From the NCBI RefSeq assembly GCF_003014755.1, contig NZ_PYAW01000010.1, forward strand, positions 62,001 to 126,000: a stretch of 64,000 nucleotides of DNA. Direction: 5' to 3'. Numbering within the stretch: position 1 is the first letter of the stretch; each line of letters starts with the position of its first letter. This DNA is from Chitinophaga niastensis. Lineage in GTDB: Bacteria; Bacteroidota; Bacteroidia; Chitinophagales; Chitinophagaceae. This document shows, piece by piece, positions 1 through 6,392 of this stretch. The translations under genes were made by a program, and so were the position numbers. The notes under the pieces were generated by a model that worked only from the letters and a program-made list of their open reading frames with translations, was not told the origin of the DNA and made no database searches.

Positions 1-462
1 ATAGCTGGTCTTTTAAACTCTATTCCTGAATCATTTGCATATCAGGCCACATTAAGCAATGTAAAAATTACCACAAATCTACATTCAAATCTGCCATTGG
101 AAATTGAGACGGATAGAATTAAATTCCATCAGGTAATTTCAAATCTACTTCAGAATGCCTTAAAGCATTGCCTCCCAGAAAGTAAAATTCAAATTGAATG
201 TTGTTGGAAAGACTCATTAATCATAAAAGTTAAAAACAAAGGCAGCTTCATTCCTGCAAGTGACAGATTAAGGATTTTTGAGCCGTTTGTACAATTATCA
301 CCAAATTCAACCGGCGCCGGATTGGGATTATACATTGCGCAGTTATACACTCAATTAATAGGGGGTGCTATTTTCATTAAAAGTAAAGAAGATGGTTGCA
401 CAGAATTTATTATATCCATACCTGAGAAAAATATTGGACTATCTGAAAGTAAAGTAAGGTAA
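1..462 (+). CDS. Sensor histidine kinase, C-terminal part (HATPase_c), 5' end outside window
   Basis: The frame is open from base 1, so this is the 3' end of a longer gene. It holds the ATP-binding half of a two-component kinase: an N box (QVISNLLQNALKH), a G1-like segment KNKGSFIP, the F box IFEPFVQL and the G2 box GAGLGLYIAQ. The protein ends soon after the final strand (EFIISIP), with no receiver domain. The G1 box has Asn where DxGxG kinases have Asp. That variant (VxNxGxxIP) is known in other kinases, so activity cannot be excluded. The sensor part and any partner regulator lie outside the window, so the signal is unknown. Whether it belongs to the integrated element or to the host is unclear. 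Confidence 0.85.
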   Translation: MAGLLNSIPESFAYQATLSNVKITTNLHSNLPLEIETDRIKFHQVISNLLQNALKHCLPESKIQIECCWKDSLIIKVKNKGSFIPASDRLRIFEPFVQLSPNSTGAGLGLYIAQLYTQLIGGAIFIKSKEDGCTEFIISIPEKNIGLSESKVR

Positions 463-480
463 AGAATATTTTAAGTCTGC

Positions 481-602
481 ATAAAGGTGGAACGGCAAAA
501 TTGTATCCCGTTAATTGTTTATTCAACCAACGGTCACTTTTGACGACTACAAAACGCTACGATAAATGTGGAACGACATACAGATAACAATCCCGATAAT
601 TG
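481..602. repeat. Imperfect direct repeat upstream of the small-gene operon
   Basis: A 17-base segment at 481-497 (ATAAAGGTGGAACGGCA) recurs at 562-578 with two mismatches. Both copies are followed within about 20 bases by a TCCCG-TTAATTG or TCCCGATAATTG string. The pair lies in the gap before the operon starting at 640 and may be a regulator or integrase binding site. No function is proven. Confidence 0.45.
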
Positions 603-639
603 AATTATTCTACCATCGGTTTTTTCAAATGAAAGTATT

Positions 640-897
640 ATGAGTGAAAAAAAATTTCCTGAATGGCACAATTTGCCTTTTCGACTCACTAAGTCTGAAA
701 TAAAGCACCCCAAAGAGGTTCTGAAAAACCTATGTTGGGAGTATGAGCAGGCTGAAATTCGAGTTTTATTGTGGAATTGGCTAGTCGATACATTTCAGAA
801 TGAAAGCGTTAATGCTGGAGGCATTATTGGTCTTTACGAAAATATTGACAAAATGGTTGAGGCGGTCTTTCTCATTTTCAGTGAAAAAGAAGTATGA
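640..897 (+). CDS. Unrecognised small protein, first gene of five-gene operon
   Basis: This 85-residue protein matches no family I recognise. It has no signal peptide or membrane segment, and is rich in aromatic residues (WHNLPF, WEYEQ, LLWNWLVDTF), which suggests a small helical cytosolic protein. It starts at an ATG after a 177-bp gap holding a direct repeat. Its TGA stop overlaps the next ATG (ATGA, 894-897), which points to translational coupling. The AT-rich composition and the nearby integrase suggest it is accessory cargo. Confidence 0.6.
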   Translation: MSEKKFPEWHNLPFRLTKSEIKHPKEVLKNLCWEYEQAEIRVLLWNWLVDTFQNESVNAGGIIGLYENIDKMVEAVFLIFSEKEV

Positions 898-1157
898 ATA
901 TGAAAATATACATATCGATTTATACTAATCCTGCTCTTGATAAATCGAAATTCCTTATTAAAATCACATTTGGCAATGGTAATGTAGCAACTGAAATATT
1001 TAATAAGGTGAAAGGAAATATGATAAAACCATGTAAATATGTTTTGGATCTTGTAATTCTATCTGATGAAATAAATTCAATTAACCTAATAAACAGAAAA
1101 TACACTTCAGCAAAAGTTCAAGTATTGCTACTATTATTTCGGATGCTTAATCACTAA
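894..1157 (+). CDS. Unrecognised small protein, second gene of operon
   Basis: This is an 87-residue protein of unknown function. It begins with alternating hydrophobic residues (KIYISIYTNP) and looks like a small beta-rich soluble domain. There is no signal peptide, and I see no catalytic motif. Its ATG overlaps the stop of the preceding gene by four bases, and the next gene starts 10 bases downstream. The coupling supports its being a real gene. Confidence 0.5.
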   Translation: MNMKIYISIYTNPALDKSKFLIKITFGNGNVATEIFNKVKGNMIKPCKYVLDLVILSDEINSINLINRKYTSAKVQVLLLLFRMLNH

Positions 1158-1167
1158 ATAATACTAT

Positions 1168-1497
1168 ATGAAAAATGAAATTGATTTTCTTAACAGTTTT
1201 GAAATCGTATATCAACCGGCCAAAAATAATTCGCCAAAGATCAATTTCTTGCACGAATTGTTTTCTCAAGTTACTGAACTTCCATGTATTATTCGAGATA
1301 GAATCTGTCAGGAATGCAACTGGAGCACCCAGACGTTTTATCGAAGAATTAAGACTATAAAGGATAAGGAGAGTAGGTCAATTAAGTCATTGAGCAATGC
1401 TGAAAAGAAAAAAGTCGCAGAGGTTTTTCACGAGGAATATGATAACCTGTTGATTCGATTTGCAAATTGTGAACGTGATATAAACAAATTTATATGA
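1168..1497 (+). CDS. Unrecognised small protein with a probable helix-turn-helix
   Basis: This is a 109-residue basic protein. Residues of roughly 40-60 (RDRICQECNWSTQTFYRRIK) read like a helix-turn-helix, with a short turn at NWST followed by a basic recognition helix. A second helical, charged region follows (LSNAEKKKVAEVFHEEYDNL). I infer a DNA-binding or transposition-accessory role from this pattern and from the neighbouring integrase. It is not a recognised family. The stop overlaps the next start (ATGA at 1494-1497). Confidence 0.55.
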   Translation: MKNEIDFLNSFEIVYQPAKNNSPKINFLHELFSQVTELPCIIRDRICQECNWSTQTFYRRIKTIKDKESRSIKSLSNAEKKKVAEVFHEEYDNLLIRFANCERDINKFI

Positions 1498-1898
1498 GGG
1501 ATACATCATATATTGATTCATTCACACTGTTTCTTACAGAAATATTCTTTGAATCCCGCCACAATGAAAAGGTACCAGAGGAATTATTCAGCCCAATATT
1601 AACTAAAATGAGGAACGTTGCAAGGTTTGTTTTTAGTAGGTATCAAACAAAATTCCCTGATAATGATTCCCAACTGTCATTAAGTTACAGTGATCTAAAA
1701 GACAAACATTGTCTTTTAAAACTCAAGTATAAAAATCTGAAGAGTGAATTAGATTTACAGAAGCAAAAAAGAATTGGAGAACACAAAAGGTCTGAATTGT
1801 ATTATAGCCGATACTGGGAAATAGCCAAATTTTACGGCTATTATTTTTCTACTAGCGATTCAAATAAAGTCGAAAACAGTAATGATCCTAATACTTAA
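1494..1898 (+). CDS. Unrecognised protein with a coiled-coil segment
   Basis: This is a 134-residue protein. The first half is helical (FTLFLTEIFFESR) and the second contains a likely coiled coil (KHCLLKLKYKNLKSELDLQK) followed by aromatic residues. There is no signal peptide. Its start overlaps the stop of the upstream gene. A coiled coil beside a putative HTH protein suggests that the two may interact, but that is inference only. Confidence 0.5.
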   Translation: MRDTSYIDSFTLFLTEIFFESRHNEKVPEELFSPILTKMRNVARFVFSRYQTKFPDNDSQLSLSYSDLKDKHCLLKLKYKNLKSELDLQKQKRIGEHKRSELYYSRYWEIAKFYGYYFSTSDSNKVENSNDPNT

Positions 1899-1909
1899 TA
1901 TTATTTCTA

Positions 1910-2248
1910 ATGCTAAAGAATACAGCTACACATTATGTAATAATTGACAATAATCTGAATGCTCCTAAAATTCGTAAATTCAATATTGTTTTATTAATAA
2001 AAATTGAATTTCGTGAGTTTATGGAAATGGATAGCGGGAATTACATGGGGGTTTTTATTGATGGAACAAAGGATTTTTTTCGAGGGATAAGAAGTGACAA
2101 AAGAACTTGGATAATGGACCTTAATTTAGATATATTACCTCGTCCGCAAAAACAAATAGAATCTGTTTACAAGGTGGTGCATATTTTCAAAGGAAGAAGA
2201 GGAAGAGCAGGTTCGCCCGATATTAGCATTCTGGTGAACATATCGTAG
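1910..2248 (+). CDS. Unrecognised small protein, last gene of operon
   Basis: This is a 112-residue protein with no recognised domain. Most of it looks soluble and mixed alpha/beta, with a basic GRRGRAG stretch near the C-terminus. It starts 11 bases after the previous stop and is followed by a strong hairpin at 2280-2308, which closes the operon. It is convergent with the integrase gene. Function cannot be assigned. Confidence 0.5.
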   Translation: MLKNTATHYVIIDNNLNAPKIRKFNIVLLIKIEFREFMEMDSGNYMGVFIDGTKDFFRGIRSDKRTWIMDLNLDILPRPQKQIESVYKVVHIFKGRRGRAGSPDISILVNIS

Positions 2249-2279
2249 CATTAGATTTACCAATTTTATATGTCTATTT

Positions 2280-2308
2280 TCAAGGTCATGCTTAAAACAT
2301 GACCTTGA
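2280..2308. terminator. Hairpin between the small-gene operon and the integrase
   Basis: Perfect 11-bp stem TCAAGGTCATG / CATGACCTTGA with a 7-base loop, followed by ATTTTT-like sequence on the plus strand. It sits between convergent genes and probably ends the operon. It may also act on the opposite strand. Confidence 0.75.
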
Positions 2309-2351
2309 TTTTTAAAATATAGTTATAATATATCCTAAATCAGGACAGTTG

Positions 2352-3698
2352 CTAAATTGCTATTGCTGCGGGTTCATCATTTATCCTTTTAACAGTAACT
2401 ACTGGCAATTTTCCGAATTTCAAATCTCCTTCAGTGGTAAACAAGACCTTTTCAAGATCTGCAACATTATCGCTAATTTTCCTCTTTGTTATTTTTGTAT
2501 AGATTTGTGTTGATCGGATATTATTATGCCCTAGTAATTTACTTACGGTTTCCAATGGTACACCATGATCGAGACAAATCGTAGTTGCAAAGGTATGGCG
2601 AGCAACATGGCTAGTAAGATTTAATTTTATACCGCAAATATCTGCTATTTCTTTCAGGTACCCGCTATAGTTATGATAACTTCTAACAGGCAAGAGCTTG
2701 TTGTTTGCTATACAGAATACATCATTTTCATATTTATCGACTATAGCAGAAGGTATTGGCAATAATGGCATTCCTTCCGGGTTACCTGTTTTCTGCCTGT
2801 CAATCATTATCCACCTCTTACCATCGTTTCCAATAAACAAGTCATTTCTAGTCAAATCCAATAATTCCTGAAAACCGTAGCCCGTAAAACAAGCAAAAAG
2901 GAAAACATTTCGAGCATGATCTAAACGACCTATTAGGGATTTATTTGCAATCGTAATAATTTCTGATAATGTTAAATACTCCCGCTTGGGCTGGTCATAA
3001 CCTACGACATATGTACTCCATGCGTTAGATGGTACCCATTTCCTTTCAGTAGCTAACTTTAAAAGGTGCTTAGTATTTTTTAAGTATTTCCGGGCGGTAT
3101 TTTCTTCAATATTGTGATGCAGGACAAGATAATTCATGAAGTCGTCCGCATGGTGAAATTCAATTTGAGAAAGTGGCACGTCCCATTTTTTGAATTTGAA
3201 GTACAAAAATTCGCGGATCTTCCGTTTGGTCGTTGCCCACTTCTTTAATGTGCTTTTAGCTCTTTTCCCCTTTTTTGCAAGATGGGCAAAGTTTGCGTAC
3301 TTAAAATTAAACGTTTGTAGTAGGGTTCTTTCTTGTGGGGGCTTTTCAGTCTCTATACTCGGCTGATGAAGAGTACCTGTATAGGATGCTTTTAAAAGTT
3401 CAGATGAAACAGTGTTGTACTGGGCCTCTAACCGTAAATAATGGGTTTGCAAATCGGTAACTGTCTTTTTCAGAATGGAATTGATAGAAAAAGCATCATC
3501 CTTTCCAGGGTTTTTGATAGTAACTACTTCCTGCCTTTTTTGGTCCCAAAATTCAGGATGGACTTTTGCTCCCACACTAAGCTCAGATCTTAAACCATTA
3601 ATGGTAAGACGGGCAGTAATTGGTACGATTTCTTCATTTTGAGATTTTTTTGAAAACTCCAATAAAAAAAGAACTGAAAGGTTTTTGTTGATTTTCAT
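2352..3698 (-). CDS. Tyrosine recombinase / integrase
   Basis: This is a site-specific recombinase of the phage-integrase superfamily, Bacteroidota transposon type, about 449 residues from the ATG at 3698. A GTG lies six bases further upstream. Domains in order are an arm-binding N-terminus, a SAM-like core-binding domain (about 130-230) and a catalytic domain. Visible catalytic residues are H364, R367 (HVARH), H391 (LLGHNN) and the nucleophile Y400 (IYTKI). The usual first arginine (FTGLR) is missing: the motif reads CFTGYGFQEL. This resembles IntDOT-type integrases, which also lack that arginine. It lies 227 bp from tRNA-Lys, so it probably catalyses integration at that tRNA. Confidence 0.93.
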   Translation of the reverse strand: MKINKNLSVLFLLEFSKKSQNEEIVPITARLTINGLRSELSVGAKVHPEFWDQKRQEVVTIKNPGKDDAFSINSILKKTVTDLQTHYLRLEAQYNTVSSELLKASYTGTLHQPSIETEKPPQERTLLQTFNFKYANFAHLAKKGKRAKSTLKKWATTKRKIREFLYFKFKKWDVPLSQIEFHHADDFMNYLVLHHNIEENTARKYLKNTKHLLKLATERKWVPSNAWSTYVVGYDQPKREYLTLSEIITIANKSLIGRLDHARNVFLFACFTGYGFQELLDLTRNDLFIGNDGKRWIMIDRQKTGNPEGMPLLPIPSAIVDKYENDVFCIANNKLLPVRSYHNYSGYLKEIADICGIKLNLTSHVARHTFATTICLDHGVPLETVSKLLGHNNIRSTQIYTKITKRKISDNVADLEKVLFTTEGDLKFGKLPVVTVKRINDEPAAIAI

Positions 3699-3750
3699 AA
3701 ACACAAAGTTTTTAGGTTTTGAAATGGCCTAAAAGCGCCTATCTGCACAC

Positions 3751-3823
3751 ATTCCCGGAATTGTGGGAATAATCAAGGGTACCAATATACGTCACGAATA
3801 AGGGTACCCGAATAGGTACCCTT
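3751..3823. repeat. Cluster of palindromes and repeated AAGGGTACC between integrase and tRNA-Lys
   Basis: ATTCCC (3751-3756) pairs with GGGAAT (3765-3770). AAGGGTACC occurs at 3775-3783 and 3800-3808, and inverted as GGTACCCTT at 3815-3823, so the last two form a 9-bp palindrome with a 6-base spacer. The position just upstream of the integrase start suggests arm-type integrase sites or an autoregulatory operator. This is inference from layout. Confidence 0.6.
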
Positions 3824-3896
3824 ACAGATTGATTTTATTTGTGCGACTTTGTGTTTCTTTTTTTTGTAAACCCGCTGTAGTCAATGGATTTAAACG

Positions 3897-3923
3897 AAAA
3901 AAGGCGCGAATAATCGCGCCTTT
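3897..3923 (-). terminator. Rho-independent terminator of tRNA-Lys
   Basis: On the minus strand GGCGCGA pairs with TCGCGCC (3903-3909 with 3914-3920) around a 4-base loop, followed by a run of T. It starts two bases after the tRNA 3' end. Confidence 0.85.
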
Positions 3924-3924
3924 G

Positions 3925-3997
3925 TGATCCCCTTGGGACTCGAACCCAAGACCCATACATTAAAAGTGTATTGCTCTACCAACTGAGCTAGGGAATC
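3925..3997 (-). tRNA. tRNA-Lys (anticodon UUU)
   Basis: This is a 73-nt cloverleaf on the minus strand. The acceptor stem is GATTCCC/GGGGATC with one T-G pair and discriminator A. The D arm is GCTC-AGTTGGTA-GAGC. The anticodon stem ATACA/TGTAT encloses loop CTTTTAA, giving anticodon TTT. The T arm is TTGGG-TTCGAGT-CCCAA. No CCA is encoded. The element to its left abuts the 3' end, so this gene is the likely attachment site. Confidence 0.97.
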
Positions 3998-4016
3998 GTT
4001 TCATTTATTGGGAGTG

Positions 4017-4046
4017 CAAAAGTAGGAATTAATTCCATACTTCCAA
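4017..4046 (-). promoter_or_regulatory. Promoter of tRNA-Lys
   Basis: On the minus strand, TTG (4046-4044), 19 bp, then TACTTTTG (4024-4017) match the Bacteroidota -33/-7 consensus (TTG, TAnnTTTG). It lies 20 bp upstream of the tRNA 5' end. Confidence 0.7.
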
Positions 4047-4114
4047 TTTTTTTTTAGAAAAAATTTTTATAACCCCTATGCATACACGCTGATCAATATC
4101 GTATCTTCATAATT

Positions 4115-4693
4115 ATGACAACTCCTAAAGAACTACCGCTACTCACCTTTGAAACCCAGCAAGAATGGGCCCACTGGCTGGAAAAAAACCATGCGCAACC
4201 AGATGGTGTCTGGCTACGCATGTATAAAAAACATACCAATATTGTTTCCATCAATTATGCCCAGGCATTGGAAGAAGCCCTCTGCTACGGATGGATAGAC
4301 GGCATATCAAAGTCTATCGATGACGTGTCCTTTATGCAGAAATTCACGCCCCGCCGCGCTAAGAGCATATGGTCGGAAAGGAATACACAACATATAGCCC
4401 GGCTTACAGCAGAAGGGAAAATGAAACCTGCCGGTATGCACGAGGTAGAGAAAGCTAAAGCCGACGGACGTTGGGAAAAGGCTTATGCTACTTCCAAAGA
4501 TGCCACTATACCGGAAGATTTCATGGCCGCACTCAATAAAAATAAAAAAGCGAAAGCTTTCTTCGACACCCTGAATAAGCAAAATTTATTTGCTATTTAT
4601 TTCCGGCTGCAAAGTGCGAAAAAGCCTGAAACACGTGCCAATCGTATAAAAACATTCATCGCCATGCTGGAAAAACAGGAAAAGTTTCATTAA
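4115..4693 (+). CDS. YdeI/OmpD-associated family protein
   Basis: This 192-residue soluble protein belongs to the YdeI/OmdA family, shown by the N-terminal block (WLRMYKKHTNI), the signature EEALCYGWIDG, the FTPRRAKSIWS motif and the C-terminal helix YFRLQSAKKPETRANRI. Members are often annotated as bacteriocin-protection proteins, but their biochemistry is not settled. The length is normal for the family. The gene is alone on this strand, convergent with the SnoaL-like gene at 4739, with a hairpin between them. Confidence 0.9.
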   Translation: MTTPKELPLLTFETQQEWAHWLEKNHAQPDGVWLRMYKKHTNIVSINYAQALEEALCYGWIDGISKSIDDVSFMQKFTPRRAKSIWSERNTQHIARLTAEGKMKPAGMHEVEKAKADGRWEKAYATSKDATIPEDFMAALNKNKKAKAFFDTLNKQNLFAIYFRLQSAKKPETRANRIKTFIAMLEKQEKFH

Positions 4694-4697
4694 AAAT

Positions 4698-4728
4698 GAT
4701 AGCCATCCCTGTTACAGGATGGCTATCA
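4698..4728 (-). terminator. Terminator of the SnoaL-like gene
   Basis: Perfect 11-bp stem GATAGCCATCC / GGATGGCTATC with a 9-base loop. On the minus strand it is followed by ATTTTTAATG, so it fits termination of the minus-strand gene best. It may also serve the convergent YdeI gene. Confidence 0.7.
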
Positions 4729-4738
4729 ACAAGACCGA

Positions 4739-5458
4739 TTATAGCATGCCGTTCTCATGTGACATCACATCAGGAATGGCTTGCATCACCCGCCAATGCT
4801 CAGCAATCTGCTTGTTTTCAATACGACAGATATCATAAAAAACAAAAGGAAACGGCCCTTCCTCTCCTGCTGATTGTACCAATACAAAATTGCCTTCTCC
4901 AATTACCCGATGCACTGTTCTGTTCACCTGTGCAGCCAAATAAGTATCTAACCAGCCAATAAATGGATCATGTTCGGTATAATCAGCGCTCAACAGTACT
5001 GCTGTTGGTTCCAGAAAAAACCGGCTTACTATAGATTTATTTTCTTCCGTTAGGGCGAGGTCCGTAATATCCACGGTACCGTTGGTCATGGTACTATCGC
5101 CAGCTGCCTGTTCCCGCTGCTCCTGTGAGGCATCCCAATGCTCTGCCAATCTACCCTCCTCCAAACGATAAAGATCTATAACAGCCCTTCTGCTGCCCAT
5201 AAATACCAGGTCCATATGCAGCATTACAAAGTCGCCATCAGCAATCACCCTTACTACCGGCGATTTCCTTTCGGCTGGCTGCGGCATTTGCTTCAGGTAG
5301 TGTAAAACCTGCAATAAACCGGCCTTGCCATCTGGCACTGTCGGACTATGCTGTATATACCGGTCACTGACATAAGTATCGATATAGGAACTATCCAGTT
5401 GCCCAATCAGGTGTTTCAATGCGGCTAATACGATGGCTTTATTTGAAGTCTGTATCAT
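4739..5458 (-). CDS. Double NTF2/SnoaL-like domain protein
   Basis: This 239-residue protein is built of two SnoaL-like (NTF2-fold) domains in tandem. The first half has YIQHSPTVPDGKAG and HWDASQEQ; the second repeats the pattern with YTEHDPFIGW and EHWRVMQAIP. Single-domain relatives of about 120-140 residues are annotated as SnoaL-like polyketide cyclase or aldol-condensation-type proteins; many have no known substrate. No signal peptide is seen, so it is probably cytosolic. The duplication in one chain is the notable feature. The reaction is unknown. Confidence 0.82.
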   Translation of the reverse strand: MIQTSNKAIVLAALKHLIGQLDSSYIDTYVSDRYIQHSPTVPDGKAGLLQVLHYLKQMPQPAERKSPVVRVIADGDFVMLHMDLVFMGSRRAVIDLYRLEEGRLAEHWDASQEQREQAAGDSTMTNGTVDITDLALTEENKSIVSRFFLEPTAVLLSADYTEHDPFIGWLDTYLAAQVNRTVHRVIGEGNFVLVQSAGEEGPFPFVFYDICRIENKQIAEHWRVMQAIPDVMSHENGML

Positions 5459-5703
5459 TTTCTTGCTTTTATAAAAGTAGGTAAACGTCTGTCCATGGCG
5501 CTATTGCGCAGGAAGACATACAATTGATTAAATGTTGATGTTATGAATTTGGGTGAAAGAGGAACGGACATAACAATCCTATGCTAAGACATTAGCTGTT
5601 ATTTTTTCCTCTTTAGGAATTCGGATTTTTGGAGATCCGGTTTTGATATGTAGATAAAGTAAATATGCCCTAAAGATAGCAAAGAATAGGAAGGAAAGAA
5701 ATA

Positions 5704-6072
5704 TTAATATACTTCTTTCCCGAAAGGTGTAAAGCTCAGGCTCATCAATTTGAAATGCTGGCGGCCAAAGGGAATACCAATAATGGTGATGCATAACAGC
5801 AGCCCGAATACAAAATGCCCCAGGGCTATCCACAGGCCACCAATAAATATCCAGATAATGTTAAACAAGGTAGCCAGACAACCTGTTTGTCCGGGTACTT
5901 CCCGCACCTGGCGGCCAAACGGCATCAGTACAAAAAACGCTATTTTAAAACACTGCAGCCCGAAAGGGATACCTATAATAGTCAGGCACAATAAAAAACC
6001 ACTTATCATATACTGGATAAATGAAACGAAGCCTCCAAAGATGAGCCACAGGATGTTGCCGATTAGATTCAT
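5704..6072 (-). CDS. YccF domain membrane protein
   Basis: This 122-residue inner-membrane protein has two copies of the YccF motif, IIGIPFGLQCFKIA and IIGIPFGRQHFKL, each after a hydrophobic helix (NILWLIFGG, NIIWIFIGG). These are characteristic of the YccF family, which has four predicted membrane helices and no firmly known function. A possible -7 box TAAATTTG lies at 6096-6089 on the same strand, but I see no good -33 partner. The gene stands alone, between the SnoaL-like gene and the divergent SusC. Confidence 0.9.
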   Translation of the reverse strand: MNLIGNILWLIFGGFVSFIQYMISGFLLCLTIIGIPFGLQCFKIAFFVLMPFGRQVREVPGQTGCLATLFNIIWIFIGGLWIALGHFVFGLLLCITIIGIPFGRQHFKLMSLSFTPFGKEVY

Positions 6073-6392
6073 ACCTGTAATAATACGGCAAATTTAAATT
6101 GAGTGGTAATGACTTGATAACTTATTCAAAAAAAAGTAGCAACAACTTACACAGTATGCTGACTGGCATATTCTGGTAAAAAAATATTAAAATCAGTTAA
6201 ACTACTATGAACATTAGAAAGCGGCAGCTGTTATATTGTACAGACAAACTTCCAAAATCAATCAACCAGAACATTGATATAGCATACGTGTAACAAAAGC
6301 ACCAATAAAATCAGCTGTCATGGTTATTTAATGCAAACGCACGCAAATCAACCAGTTTTCATTTTAATTATCAACCTCTAAAATCCAACAGT
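6073..6392. other. Divergent intergenic region
   Basis: This 320-bp gap lies between the divergent YccF and SusC genes. It must carry the promoters of both. No clear TTG/TAnnTTTG pair for SusC, no palindrome and no plausible ORF was found. Confidence 0.5.

Larger units (their letters stand above)
1..3924. mobile_element. Probable end of an integrative element inserted at tRNA-Lys
   Basis: The region is visibly more AT-rich than the rest. It carries a tyrosine integrase pointing away from the tRNA and a block of unknown small genes, and it abuts the 3' end of tRNA-Lys at 3925. This is the usual arrangement of tRNA-targeting integrative elements. The other boundary and the direct repeat of the tRNA 3' end would lie to the left of the window. 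Whether the kinase at 1-462 belongs to the element is unknown. Confidence 0.45.

Noticed and set aside
5579..5833. 84-codon minus-strand frame
   Set aside because: It overlaps the end of the YccF gene in another frame and gains length only from AT-rich sequence.
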